NCBI GenBank assembly: GCA_028622995.1
Contig: JAJQJQ010000006.1
Coordinates: 6,324,001 to 6,388,000, forward strand
DNA: 64,000 nucleotides
Reading direction: 5' to 3'
Source: Panagrolaimus kolymaensis
Taxonomy: Eukaryota; Nematoda; Chromadorea; Rhabditida; Panagrolaimidae
The translations under genes were made by a program, and so were the position numbers. Position 1 is the stretch's first letter. Each line of letters opens with the position of its first letter. The notes beneath the pieces are model-generated. The model had not been told where the DNA came from. It ran no database searches and saw only the letters and a program-made list of their open reading frames with translations. Of this stretch, positions 1 through 11,977 are shown one piece after another.

Positions 1-941
1 TTCTGCAAATCTTCGTTGGCAAACCCATGGAAGAGATGAAAAATCAAAAGATTCTTCTTTGGGGGAGTTTTGAGTGAAAAAATTTCGTAGAGACATTCTT
101 AAAGATAGTGAACAAAATGACGAGAAAGAATATCAAAATATGCGCCCAATCTAAATGATTTTTATTCCCTATTTATTAAATGTGGTTGTTTATGCATTTG
201 TTTGCACGACCTCGCAATTGAAGAAGAATGCCTTAATAACAAATAAAAATTTGTCTTCATTATTTTGATTTAGTTTATAATATTACGCAATAAAGGTTGA
301 CCATCACATTGAAAATCATGGTATGGAAAATGCTTTAATGAGGTCATTATCATTTTGATGTTACAAAAAAAATTAAGTGCGGCAAAACAAATAAATCGTT
401 TGCATTTAAATCTTATAATCTAAAAATAATAAATAAAAAGTTTTTTGATGTAATTAAACAAAATTAAATTTTATTGATTAAATTCCTTTGAAATCAAAAT
501 ATCTTAAACCAAAAAATCACCGATGGCAATCATACGCTGTGAGGAAATACAGTAATACGCCGTTTTCATTTTTTATTTATCTTTTAGAAGAAATATTTTT
601 GACTAACAGCAATGTTTTAATCTCCAAATGTGGTATGAAAATTTTTGTGTTTCTTTTTACAAAAAATATCTTTAGTTGATGAATCATTTTGTGGTGAGGG
701 CATATTAGATGATCTCTCCAGCGTTCTATAATTATCGAGATAAATTTTTTCCCCAGTATCCGAAATTCCTGTAGAACGTGCACTTCAGCTTTTTGAATAT
801 GATTCGACTGCAAAATAATAAAGGTTACAGTGACATTTTTTCAGAAAGTTAAAAAATGGGAAAATAAAGTGCAATATACTAAAAGAAACGACTGTTAATA
901 GCTCAATGCTATCCGATTCATGAGATCAAATGATGCAGATG
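1..941. other. Gene-free AT-rich stretch
   Basis: No reading frame here has splice sites, family similarity or a convincing start. The sequence is AT-rich and ends at the target-site duplication of the hAT-type element. I see no RNA gene. Confidence 0.5.
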
Positions 942-949
942 GTTGTGAC

Positions 950-1303
950 CAGCGCTGGCGGTTTTCGGTTTTTCGGTTCGGTTCGGTGCACCGATTCGAA
1001 CCGAAAAAAACGAATTCGTTTTTCAAAGAAAAATGTATCTAGTTGTTATCCAAAGTGTTAGCAAACATGCTAATAATGCATAAAAAGGCATTATTTAAGC
1101 AATACCTAATATTTTATCCCAAAAAATAACGATTTTGAATTTCAAACCGAACCGAAAACCGAAAAATTTTATAAACAGAAAAACCGAAAATCGAGGATTT
1201 CGGTTTTCGATTTAAACCGAAAAACCGAAAACCGATAAGCTTCGGTTTCGGTTCGGTTAACCGAAACCGAAAACCGAAGGATTTCGGTAAACCGCCAGCG
1301 CTG
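950..1303. mobile_element. hAT-type MITE, non-coding, 354 bp
   Basis: Both ends are inverted copies that begin CAGCGCTGGCGGTTT, the CAGNGNTGG-type end typical of hAT transposons. An exact 8-bp direct repeat, GTTGTGAC, flanks the element at 942-949 and 1304-1311, which is the target-site duplication length of hAT elements. The arms are rich in the short unit CGGTTTTCGG and its complement AACCGAAAACCG, so much of the element can fold back on itself. The middle (about 1020-1130) is AT-rich. There is no transposase reading frame, so this is a non-autonomous element moved in trans. The perfect duplication suggests a fairly recent insertion. Confidence 0.85.
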
Positions 1304-1993
1304 GTTGTGACTGCTAGACAGGAAAGAGATTAAAATTTTAGTTGGATCTAACTTAATTACAATATCTTTTATTCATTATAGCTATCGAAGAAAAAAAGCC
1401 ATGTCGCTAAAAATAAACACCCGTTTAATACCTTTAAAAGCTCAAGTTATAAAACGTGATTTAAAATTCAATCAAAAAGGGAATTGTCTGATATAAACGA
1501 TCTTAAAAAAGTAAGGCATATCATTAAAAATATTACGATTTTTTGTTTACTTATTAGGAAGAAAAAGTAAATCAAGACATTTCATCAAAGACTAAATATT
1601 TAATTTTGCTCTCAGGTCGTGTATGGCAATGCTTTTTTTTATCAATTGATAATCGCGTAAAGTTTTTTGACATTACTTTCCATGTTTTCGGATAAAGGAT
1701 TTTTTTATTTTAATTAGGGCATAGAAGTCTAAATGAGTAAACAATCTTTAATAATTTCTTATCATTTACAAATTATACGACATGAAGTTATAAAAATGCA
1801 AAGGACTAATTCATCTATGCTGGCATTTGTCTTACAAAGTTTTAACCTTCGTGATCATGAAGAGAATAAAATCATACAAACTATAAACTAATCGCAATTA
1901 GAGAACCAATCATCCAGCATGCGTTAGAAAAAACTTTTGTCTTAGTAAAAGAAAGAATAACATAATAACAGATTGCAATTAAAAAATTAAGCC

Positions 1994-1999
1994 TTTATT
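1994..1999 (-). terminator. Poly(A) signal of rab-1
   Basis: AATAAA on the minus strand, about 135 bp past the rab-1 stop codon. Confidence 0.55.
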
Positions 2000-2133
2000 A
2001 CACAAAGAAAAAATGCCAATAAAGGCAACAAAAAAAAGAACAAAGGACAGAATAATAAGTTAGTTATTTCTTTTTTCTTTTACATAAAAGTTACAGGAAG
2101 AGAAGAAACGTAGCAGAAACTGATGTTGATTCT

Positions 2134-3217
2134 TTAGCAGCAACCACCACTCTTGCGATCTTGAACAGGTTGAGATGGACCAATGCGAACAGATGAAGGA
2201 TTTGCACCAGCTTGTTGTAAAGGACCCATACGATTTTTGATTTCAGTTGCCATTTTGATGAAAGCTTGTTCAACGTTGGTCGAGGATTTGGCTGATGTTT
2301 CTAAGAATGGAATCCCCAATTGATCAGCATAGTCCTAAAAAATTAAATGTTAATAAGCAAACAAACAATGGAAAAGTCCACTTACTTGTGCAACACTAGT
2401 TTCAACAGCACGTTTACTTGTCATATCACATTTATTACCAACGAGAAGCTTATTGACATTTTCACATGCATATCGATCAATTTCTTGAAGCCATTGTTTA
2501 ACATCATTGAACGAATCTTGATCAGTGATATCATAAACCACAATAATTCCATGAGCTCCACGGTAATATGATGATGTAATTGTTCGGAAACGTTCCTGAC
2601 CAGCAGTATCCCACTAAAATGAAAGTAATTAGTTAAGAGTTTATAAGAAAAACGAAATGACTGGTCTCAAGTTAGTCGCTATCACAAGCATTAAGGCTCA
2701 AATACGAATATATATAGCTAAATAAGCAAGTTTTAGCCAAACTGAAAAAATGCACGAGAAGCATCTCACATATGAGGAGGAGGTGCTTAACCAATAGAAT
2801 GAAGATAAAGCCCAGTTGGTTATTAAACGTTCTAAGCAATGGAAACCATATTCTTTTTGAAGCCATGCAAGACCATCTTATTGGAGAGCAAACATACGAA
2901 GGAAAAGAACTTACAATTTGAAGCTTAATAGTTTTACCTTCGAGTTCAATTGTACGGATTTTCTGAAAGAGGCAAGTGGTAAGAAAAAGAATCAAAAGAA
3001 CGGAAAAAGACTTACAAAATCAACGCCAATAGTAGAAATATAGGATTCAGTGTAAGTATCATCAGCAAATCTTAACAAGAGGCATGATTTACCAACACCC
3101 GAGTCGCCGATCAAGAGCAATTTGAAAAGATAATCACTTAAAATAGAATATGTGTTAATAAGAGATGAAACGTGTATTAAAAAAAGCAACTCACTATTCT
3201 GGATTCATGGTAGCCAT
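2134..3217 (-). CDS. rab-1: RAB-1 small GTPase
   Basis: Rab1 GTPase, which controls ER-to-Golgi vesicle transport. There are five exons: 3217-3195, 3136-3016, 2962-2915, 2613-2386 and 2334-2134, giving 206 residues, the usual Rab1 length. All nucleotide-binding motifs are visible: P-loop GDSGVGKS, switch I TIGVDF, switch [15 protein letters not shown] and ETSAK. The protein ends in GGCC, the double-cysteine geranylgeranylation signal. The start MATMNPEYDYLF matches the conserved Rab1 N-terminus although exon 1 codes for only seven full residues. Introns 1, 2 and 4 are short. Intron 3 (2614-2914, 301 bp) is longer and less AT-rich than the others. Confidence 0.97.
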
Positions 3218-6200
3218 TATTGATTTTTCTTGTCGAGCACTTATAAGATGAGAAACAAGCTTCCTTCAGAGAGAACAAATATAATAAAAACCTGAAAGAA
3301 GATGAAGAAATTATTATAAAATTTAGTTAGTAAAATCAAAATTGACAGAAAAAGAAGTTTAATTAGTCACGCGCACGAAATACAACCATATGATGATGAC
3401 GAAGACCGTGGTTTTAGTCGAATCGAGCAAAATGAGCTACACGAGTTTTTATTTTCGTGGCAAAACAAGCTTTCATTAAAAAGGAATGGAATGTGGATAA
3501 AAAATGGGATAACATTGATTGAAAAAATACATATTTCAATGATAAAAGAAAGTATTAAAAAACCACTTCTTGAAGAACAACATTCACTGCAACCACAAAG
3601 AAAAAAGGAGAAAAGGATTGTGAAAAGAATCGACGTAAGCCACGTCCGTTTTCGGGTTACGCTGCGATCGCTCTGTTTCTCCTTCTTTCTTAGTCGACGA
3701 CGACTAACTACTGCTGCTGCTTGTGTTGTTATTATGCTTTGTTATGTCCGAGAAGAGGGAAGCAGTTATATTATTTTCTCCTTCTCTTTCTCTCGCATAT
3801 ATTCTCCCCTATAGTCAATGAGAAAACGTTCCACGCGTAACTCCAATATATGTGTGCGTCGTCCATGAACAAGTCGAGAACACACACACATAAAAAAATT
3901 TGAGACTTTAATTTTATTGTAGTAGTTTGATGGGTATTTATGTATGCATATGCATGTGTGTGTATGTATGTCGTCTCAATGAAATGTGTTCGTTTGTTCG
4001 ACGACGACGAAGTAACTCAAATGTTTTATGATTCCTTAAAAAAGATGTTGGCAGCTTCTTCTTTTCCTTGTTGTAATTGTTATTGTCCACTTGTTGCTGC
4101 TGCTTCTTCCGCCACTAGCTTTTTTTCAAGAAAGGCAAAAGAAGAAAATAGAGCCATCGGCTATTTTTTGTTTTTCTTTCTTTGAAGCAGCTGTTTTTTG
4201 TTTGTTAGAAGTGTTTAAAACAAAGATTCTTGTAGCTTAATATTAACTTTAATTTGCCCAACCTTTTTGTAAATTATTTATCTTTCCACACAAAAGGAAT
4301 GAGTTAAAATTTTGAGATTTTGTAAGTAATATTTTTTTTTTGAAGCATTTTATAAAGCACAACAAAAGCATTATGATGGAAAGCTCAAAAATTTTTACAT
4401 TTTTAAAACCCATAAATTGGTTAAAAATCTCCCTTTTACATTCCAATGAAAAGAGCCATAAAGCAAAACCTTTCAATAGCTATAATACCTTGACAAAAGC
4501 ATAAACCAAAAGAAGGACAGTTTTTCACCATTGAAATAAATACCTCTTGTTGCTGAAGAAAAAATATTCATCATCAATCATTGTGTGAGTTATGTATGTA
4601 TATTGATTTTATGTGAAATTTACCAATAAAATAAACAATTATTCCTTTCATCTTTTATTTTTGATTCATTATGTTGTTGTTAAGGCAGCAGCAACAAACT
4701 ATCACGAAGGGAATGTAAGGGAAGCAAAGCAAGCTATGGTTTATTTGACACATAGGAGACAGGAAAGAAAAAGCCAATTTGTGGTTTTTTTTTTATTTGA
4801 AACAAACATTTTGGTGATGGAGAAAGAAGGGTTTAAATATATAGCTTTTGTGGTTCATTAAATGAAAAATGAAGTGATGACATTTGTTTTTCTTCCTCGA
4901 GGAAGAAGAAGAACTCATCAACTGATCCCATCCGTTAAAATTAAAACAAAAACATTTTTGAAGAAAATAAAGAACAAAAGAATTTTTTTAACGACGACAA
5001 GAAGGGGAGATTTACGGCAGCTTCTTTTACTTATAACTTTAGTTAAACTAAACTTCTTTTTTTTGGTGTGCCAAAGAAGAGAAAAGAATATTATTGGTGA
5101 TGGTGGTGTTCCTAAGGAAATGAAGAATAAGAAACAAAGGAGGAAGAAAAAAGTTAAAAGTGAAGAGTCCTCTCATTTCAGTCACTCACTCAGTCAACTG
5201 CAATTACATTCATTTTCATTTTTTTTTCAGGAAGAACAAAAAGGAAGAGGAATAACAATAAAGCTTGTTTGGTGGTGTCAGTTCAGCTGCTTTTAAACAC
5301 TTTTTCTATTTTATTTTCGCTAGTTAAAAACAATAATGCTTTAGTCATCTTCTTTTTTTTTGTTGATTTCTTTAGTTTCCTTTTTTTTCATTTCCGTGTA
5401 TTTATTGAAGGTGGAAGTTGTTAGTGATGCTGTTGCTACTACCGTTTGCTGCCCAAAATCGGAAGCATCCTCAAAGGATTTGAAGCTCCCGATGCTGTTG
5501 TTGTTGATGATGATGGGCTTTTCCTCCACAGCAGTCTTTTTTTATTCGTGTATACTACTACGAATGAATATCTCTCTCAATTTCACAAATAAATAAAACC
5601 ATTTTTCTTTTACTAAAATAAAAAGAAGGACCTCATTTTGTTTTTTATTGCTATCGCCTTCAAAAAAAATGATGGAATGAAAGGCTTTTTTTATTAGATG
5701 GCTAAAAAACTGAAAGGAGAGTCTTTCTTCGGTTTTTATTTTTTAATGGAAACTACTAACTGCGGCTGCCAAAAAGTCATTCATTCATTTCGATGACTAC
5801 TGACGCTTTTTTTTGCCAATTATTACAAAGTCCTCCTTTCATTCACCATCGTTCGTTTTTTGTTGTTGCTTCAAAAGTCATCGTAGTATCCATCTAATGC
5901 TGAGCAGCCTTATGATGCCCTCTTCTTCTTTCACTTTTCTCTCTTTTTTTTTCTAACTGCTATTTTTGGGGATGGATCGTTTTCATTTGCCTCAAGAGTC
6001 ATTTTTATATTATTTTTAACGATGCCTCATTTTTTAAAAAAAAAAGTTATTTTTCTAAAAAATATTTTTTTCGGACATTAGTAGTTTTATGCAAATGAGT
6101 TTTTAAACTCATGCCCTGTATTGGAAGTTGGAAAGCTAAAACAAAACAGACAAAAATGGGATAAGTTTCATCATGCAACCGTCGTTTCCATGGCTGCTTT

Positions 6201-7813
6201 TTTCTCTCTATGCTTTCTTTCTTTTTTCTGTTTTTGTCTTTAAAGTCATTAATCCTTCAAATTTCAAAAAAAGAAAAGAAAAAAAGCTTTTGAGAGGGTG
6301 GTGTCAACGGAAATAAATACTATACATAAAAGATTTTTAATTGCGTGTTGCTGCTTCCACATTTTAGATCCCTACAACAGCAGCAACAGCAAGCGCCAGC
6401 AGCAGCGGCATTCCACAGGTGGCGGCGATTTTTTTGTTTCTTTGTTTTATAGCTGCTTGCTTCAAACATTGATTAAAAAATTTTTTTGAGGAACATTGAT
6501 TACTCGAGATTTTGCTTTGATATGTTTTTATTTCAAAATATGTTGAAAGCTTACTTTTTTTCTCAAGCCCAGTTTTGTGACTCATGCTTTAAAAAAATGA
6601 CCCTTTGATGGTTGGTTGTTCAAGCAGCATTGTTATTAAAACCAAAAAATGCTTTTATGCTGCTGAATTTAGTAGTCTTTGTTGTTATGAAATTATTTTT
6701 CTTTTCGTTGCTTTCTACGATCATTATATTTTATTAAATAAAAACATAATTAAAAATTTCTAAAAATAAATTTTTTTAGTTAGTTTCATAGAATTTTAAT
6801 TAAAACTTGTTTCTGCCTTCATGCTACAGTACGGAATTTGCTCATAAGTTTTTCCAAAAATTTTCCAAAGTTTAGTTTTTTAATTTTGCAACCTTTAAAA
6901 TAAGATTATATTTATTTTAAACTTTTTTGTTTGCTGTATTAATAAACTAAAATTAATCTCCCAAAACTTCAGGAGTTCAAATGTTAGCAAAAGAAAAAAT
7001 TTAAATCTAAAACTGTGAATTCCATTTTAATCTTATCTTCAGTTTTTGTGGTGCCTTTTTTCCATAAACTTTTAATTTTCCTTTATAATGCGATACCCAT
7101 TTTGAATCTTACAATTTCATAAATGACCAACATTCAAAGCTCAATTAAGTTTGTGTAAATTTCCATTATTTTATCATCGTTTGCTTGCAAAATTTATAAC
7201 AAAATCTTTGCTAATACTTTCCATAATTTCTTTCCATGATCTTTCCAAATATAAAAAAAATGTTGAAGCTCGCTAATAATCAACCATTCCATTTATATGT
7301 TTGAATCGCGTCCATAAAAATTTAATTTCGCTTCAAAGAATAATTACAAAAATTGCCCGTCAAAATTTTTTAATATGCATTGTTTCTTTTCCTCATCAAA
7401 CACATATTTTTCCATAAACCTTGGAAATCAATTTATGAAACGTCCTCTTCCATTTTTTTTTTCTTCAGCAGCAAAGCAGTTTTAAATTTCACCAAACGAC
7501 CTCATTTTTCTGTATTTTTTGCTTTCAACTAAAACATTCCTTTGCGCATCTCTCTCTCTTTCTCGCTCCTCACGGATTAGATGCAACCTTTGCATGCCTA
7601 CATATCTATCTATCGGCTGACGACTGCGCGGAAGTCGTTCATGATTGTTTACGCAAGGCTTCCACCAATACTTATTTTTTTCTTTTATTCCGCAAAACAC
7701 GCAATAAACTTGGATGAAATGAAAAAAAACTTTTACTCATTGTTGTTGTCTTCCTTCACGTGTGGTTGAAATTTTATTTTATTGTCATCGTCGTCTATTA
7801 AAACAACTTCATC
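3218..7813. other. 4.6 kb stretch with no gene recognised
   Basis: This lies between the start of rab-1 and the small membrane-protein gene at 7814. It is dominated by poly-T, CTT/GAA and GCTGCT tracts. Open frames occur (for example near 3490-3810, 4860-5300 and 5340-5600), but their products are low-complexity and none has supporting splice sites or family similarity. It may hold regulatory DNA, UTRs or unrecognised RNA genes; I see no specific site. Confidence 0.45.
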
Positions 7814-8137
7814 ATGGACCATCTTCCAAAATTCACTGACATCTTTTCAGTCATGACCAAAGATGAGATCAATTGGACATTTATAGTGTTTACGGTTGCA
7901 GTCCTTGGATTTGCCCTTTTATGCATTATTTGTGTAGTCTGTGGTATTCGATGTTGCCTTCGACGAAGAAGGAATTCTCATGCTCCAAATGAACAAAATC
8001 CACTAATTGTTACTACAAAGGCTGCCCCCATCGCTGTTGATACAACTGATTTAGATTATATCGATTCCCGTGATACCAAAATCATATCCTCAACTGTCCA
8101 AGTTAACTCATTACATAACTCGCCAATTTCCGCTTAA
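7814..8137 (+). CDS. Small single-pass membrane protein, unknown function
   Basis: A single-exon frame of 107 residues. Residues about 22-48 form one strong hydrophobic segment (FIVFTVAVLGFALLCIICVV), followed by a cysteine pair and the basic stop-transfer run CCLRRRRN. This predicts a type III or signal-anchor protein with a ~58-residue cytoplasmic tail rich in Ser, Thr and Asp. The tail contains LDYIDSRD, a possible tyrosine phosphorylation site. An AATAAA signal follows at 8178-8183. The gene converges on rpl-8, and the two stop codons are only 134 bp apart. I do not recognise a family. The hydrophobic segment, codon use and poly(A) signal argue that it is real. Confidence 0.7.
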   Translation: MDHLPKFTDIFSVMTKDEINWTFIVFTVAVLGFALLCIICVVCGIRCCLRRRRNSHAPNEQNPLIVTTKAAPIAVDTTDLDYIDSRDTKIISSTVQVNSLHNSPISA

Positions 8138-8177
8138 ACATTATCAAAATTGTTTTTACTCTTTGTTAATAGTGATG

Positions 8178-8183
8178 AATAAA
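8178..8183 (+). terminator. Poly(A) signal of the 7814 gene
   Basis: AATAAA 41 bp after the stop codon. Confidence 0.55.
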
Positions 8184-8271
8184 AGCTTTAAAAAATAAAC
8201 AAAAACAAATATTCATTAAAAGATATTTTATAACAACGATCAAAACAATGGAAGAAAATGAACATCATTCT

Positions 8272-9156
8272 TTACAATGCGTCATCTTTAGTCTTAACAG
8301 GTTTACCACCACGAATACGACCAGTACGACGAGCAGCAATAAGACCAACTTTGCGACCAGCAGATGTACCACGCTTGACAGTTGAAGGATGACCAATATG
8401 TTGATGGTTACCACCACCGTGAGGATGTTCTACTGGATTCATAGCAACACCACGAACAACGGGCCAGCAGTTACGCTTTGCCTTATACTTGTGATATGCT
8501 CGACCAGCTTTAAGCATAGGTTTGTCAGTACGTCCACCACCAGCAACAATACCTAAAGAAGGATAAATAAGAACTGAATAGTAAAATAAGTCATAAACCC
8601 ACCGATCATAGCACGATTCGAAGATGGTACAACTTTTTTAGCTCCGGATGGAAGACGAATACGAGTACGCCCAGTGTCAGGATTGTGAGCAACAATGATA
8701 GCATAATTACCAGAAGTACGAGCAAGACGGCCACGATCACCAGTTTTTTCTTCAAGATTACAAACAGTGGTACCTTCAGGCAATTCACCAATTGGCATAA
8801 CATTACCAATTTGCACTTGAGCTAAAATATCAGATGGTTAATAGAGCAAAAATAATGAAAATAATAACTAACTAACCTTTCTTGCCGCAATAGATAAATT
8901 GACCAGTATGAACACCTTCAGCAGCAATCATAGTAGATCTTCGTGTCTTGTATTTATAAGGATCACGGAATTGAACGATAGCAAGAGGTGCACCACGTCC
9001 AGGATCATGAATGATGTCTTTTACGACACCCTTGATGTAACCATGTCTTTCAGCATAATCGACAGCTCGGAGTTTAGCAGGACCCTTGCGATGTTTATTA
9101 TGAGATTTGAAGATACCTCCTCTTCCGGTACGTTGAGCACGGATACGACGACCCAT
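8272..9156 (-). CDS. rpl-8: 60S ribosomal protein L8 (uL2)
   Basis: Ribosomal protein uL2 of the large subunit, which binds near the peptidyl-transferase centre. The gene is called rpl-2 in Caenorhabditis. Three exons (9156-8877, 8821-8603, 8552-8272) encode 259 residues, the normal length. It starts [14 protein letters not shown]. The diagnostic loop [18 protein letters not shown] is present; its His residue is the one modified and functionally critical in this family. Introns are 55 and 50 bp and interrupt Gly codons in phase 1. A splice acceptor at 9165-9166 leaves only 8 bases before the ATG, as expected for SL trans-splicing. Confidence 0.98.
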
Positions 9157-9163
9157 TTTAGAC

Positions 9164-9172
9164 CCTAAAAAG
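9164..9172 (-). promoter_or_regulatory. Probable SL trans-splice acceptor of rpl-8
   Basis: On the minus strand, TTTTTAG is followed by GGTCTAAA and then the ATG. No donor or upstream coding exon is evident, and an 8-base 5' leader is typical for trans-spliced nematode mRNAs. A 5'UTR intron is the alternative. Confidence 0.5.
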
Positions 9173-9660
9173 GAAAAGAAATATATATTTGATGTCTTAA
9201 AAACATGCAAGTGGAAAAGAAATCACACGAAAAGTTAAGAAAAAAAAACACGTCAAAATTATAATATTTAGCGGTAAATGAGTTGAAATCAAGATGTATT
9301 TAACTTCAGAAGTTTGGTAGGCAATAAAAAAGCAGAAAAAATGTTAAAAGAAATACAGAAATATTACGTAAAACAAAGCTTTTAGCTTTCAACCACAGAG
9401 GTTTCCATTTTTTCAGCGATTGAGAGGAAGCAAAAAACACCGTAGACTTCGTGTCGAAAACAATTTCTGGTCAGGGAAAAGAGCGCAATTTTTGAATTTG
9501 TTGTTTTTCTTCGATTTTTTTTGTTTGCAACAGCTGAAAGAAAATTTTAGTTGAAGGAAGAAAGAGGCTTGCTTTGTCAAAACCAATAAACTTTTTACAT
9601 TCCTTTTTGTTATGTATGTCTAAAATGTTGCAAAATTGTTATTTATAAAAATTTCTTCTA

Positions 9661-10177
9661 ATGACGATGAGTACTCCACATAATCATTTTGTTCCTTCCT
9701 CCGATGTTGTAACATCCATTGTAATTCCAACAATAATATTTTGTATTGGCATGGTTATTGCAATGCTTATTGGAATAAATAAATGCAATAGATGGGAATT
9801 AGATAAAATTGTGGAGATGCGACGAACTCGAAGAGTTATTCAAAGGATTACTGCGAGATTGAGAGAAAAGAATTTCAAAACGATTCAACGTAAGTTTCGT
9901 GTTTTTTGTTTGTTGATAAAATTTATATAATTTTTTTTACTAATTTTCAGGAGCTCGAAAAATACGTAAAAAAGCTCATACATCAAAGACACGACCCACG
10001 GATATTGGTAATGGAGTAACAGCACCACCAACATATTCAAATAACAATAATTATGGCACTGGTATTTCACCTCCTCCAACTTATGAAGATGCAGTTTTGG
10101 AACAACTTTATCATGAATGTTTACCACCTAAAAGAAGAAGATCTTCAGCGGGAAAACATTCCTTGAAACTTTCTTGA
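9661..10177 (+). CDS. Single-pass membrane protein with two PPxY motifs
   Basis: Two exons (9661-9889, 9951-10177; the split codon is CGA) give 151 residues. A transmembrane segment spans residues about 17-40 (VVTSIVIPTIIFCIGMVIAM). A long basic cytoplasmic stretch follows (MRRTRRVIQRITARLREK), then two copies of PPTY, in TAPPTYSN and SPPPTYEDA. PPxY motifs bind WW domains of NEDD4-family ubiquitin ligases, and small PPxY membrane proteins often act as adaptors for these ligases; that role here is inference. The tail ends with another basic patch, PPKRRR. AATAAA follows at 10362-10367. No family name can be given. Confidence 0.75.
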
Positions 10178-10361
10178 ACTGATTGCATTTGGCTTTCGAA
10201 TATTGTTTTGATATCTTAACTATTGACATTATAACAACCATGCTTTTTTTTGTCAGTCTTTCTTTTTTGCTCACATTCCCTGTGTTTTGCTTTTTGTTTT
10301 CGATCTCACAATCATCTAACCCGATGTAACAATATTATAACTTTATTTTTAAAACCTAAAT

Positions 10362-10367
10362 AATAAA
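10362..10367 (+). terminator. Poly(A) signal of the PPxY gene
   Basis: AATAAA 185 bp after the stop codon and only 10 bp before the stop codon of the convergent minus-strand gene. Confidence 0.5.
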
Positions 10368-10376
10368 CTCTAACAT

Positions 10377-11977
10377 TTATAAAACACCGGGAATTACAAG
10401 ATATTGGACTTTATTGCAATATTGTAGCCAATATTGATTATATTTTGTTAAGCATCGTAGTTCATCCCTTGACATTCTGGCATAAAGAATAATCAAAAGA
10501 AAAGCTGGTGAAAAATATGAAAATATATTTGGATTTCTTTGAAGAAATGACCATGTTAAAAATGTCAGAAACTCGGTGGTGTAATTTAAATGTCGGCAAG
10601 ATTTGAAATATCCGCTACCAAGGAGAAGGTTGATTGTAGTTTCATCCTTTTCATTTTTATATCTTGCTGCAAGGAAATATGGATCAATGTCATTAATTTT
10701 AATTTTTCCATTTGCAGCTCGAAAATTATATTTTTGTAAATCGATTGCTGAATTTAATATTTGAAAAACTATATTTGAAATTCCAACGAGAAAACACACG
10801 AGCCATGAAACAGATAACTTTGAATTGGCAAGAATTGATAAAGGACCCGTATGAATTATGAGAAGAAAAATCCCAACACCCCATAAGCGATAAAATCCGG
10901 CTCGATCATTTTGTGAATCTAAATTAGCGTAAAAAAGATGTTCAGTCCATTGACGACGAGAAATATAAAACAGATGAAGAAAAACAAGGGTTAAAAATGC
11001 GGCTAAAAAATAAAAAAGTAAAAATAATTAATCTTTTTGTTTAATAAATCCAAACCAGATGTTAGTTACTAATACTGGCTTAAAAACTTACGAGGAGTTT
11101 TATAAAAAAGTTGTTTGGAATGATAAATACAAGATACAGCATAAAGAGCCCAAAATGTAAACATTAACCGATGGGTTACAAAGTTTTTAATATCAATATC
11201 AAGAATTTTTGGTTGAAGTTCTTTCCCGAAAAAGAATTCAAGGATGAATGGTTCACCTAAAACATACACGTAAAAAAATTTAAGTATAAACTCTAAAGCT
11301 CTAGCATAAAAATATCTTACTTGTGGATTCATTTGGATTATAAAAATAATGTAAATATAAATTTACGCTAATACAATAAATACTAAAAAGTAAACAAACA
11401 ACCAAAAAATGATCATAAAATATTGCTCCATTATAAAATCCTACGGTAGCTCCAAATATGTAAAGAAGGGTAATCAAAAGAGTGGCAGTAAAACTATTGG
11501 CATTTATAATCACTTTTTCTCCAGTTGATATCGTAACTTTATAATCATCTGATGGTAAAATCCACAAAAATATTAGCTGAATCGAAAATACAACTGCAAA
11601 AATATTGAATGGTATTATTGAAGCAAAATCTGGAAGTTCAAGGCGAAAATGTGCTTCAGTGAATTTTGATATTGACCCGGAATAAAGTCTTTGAAGACTG
11701 GCAAGAAAATAAGCAAATAATGGCAAAATTATAATAAATCCATAAACGATTGGTGGAGATAATTTTATTTGTTTCTGCAAAAATTATGGTTGAAAAATAA
11801 GTGGTCTTATTTTTTAACCATTCGCTTGAGTTATTGCTCATAATCAAGCTTATGTTGTTTCATACTTACCTGTAATAACTGTTGAATTCGTTCGATATCT
11901 TTTGAGTTAACACTACTTCGACGAGTAATTGAAGAAGATTCAAAGCTTGACGACCGACGCTTTATACGTATCGACAT
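10377..11977 (-). CDS. Lamin-B-receptor/sterol-reductase-family membrane protein
   Basis: Four exons (11977-11870, 11774-11321, 11256-11092, 11002-10377) give 450 residues with 8 or more hydrophobic segments. The match to the ERG4/ERG24 family (DHCR7, TM7SF2, lamin B receptor) rests on GKELQPKILDIDIKNF in the middle, which corresponds to the family's GRELNPRIG..D.K.F motif. It also rests on the C-terminal block SGYFKSCRHLNY...RDELRCLTKYNQYW and the ending VPGVL-like VIPGVL. The cofactor-region motif, normally GWWG..RH.NY.GD, is degraded: the tryptophans and the final GD are missing, so catalysis is doubtful. The N-terminus (RRSSSFESSSITRRSSV) is Arg/Ser-rich, like the nucleoplasmic arm of lamin B receptor, but there is no Tudor domain. 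Nematodes do not make sterols de novo, so a structural or nuclear-envelope role is plausible. Confidence 0.8.

Noticed and set aside
3491..3814. 107-residue open frame
   Set aside because: The start context is poor, the composition is driven by CT-rich repeats, and no neighbouring exons fit.
4862..5296. 144-residue open frame in the rab-1 upstream region
   Set aside because: Lys/Arg/Phe-rich product from A- and T-tracts, no splice or poly(A) support, no family resemblance.
5341..5596. Overlapping open frames on both strands
   Set aside because: Both products are low-complexity and come from CTT/GAA-type repeats; neither has convincing gene signals.
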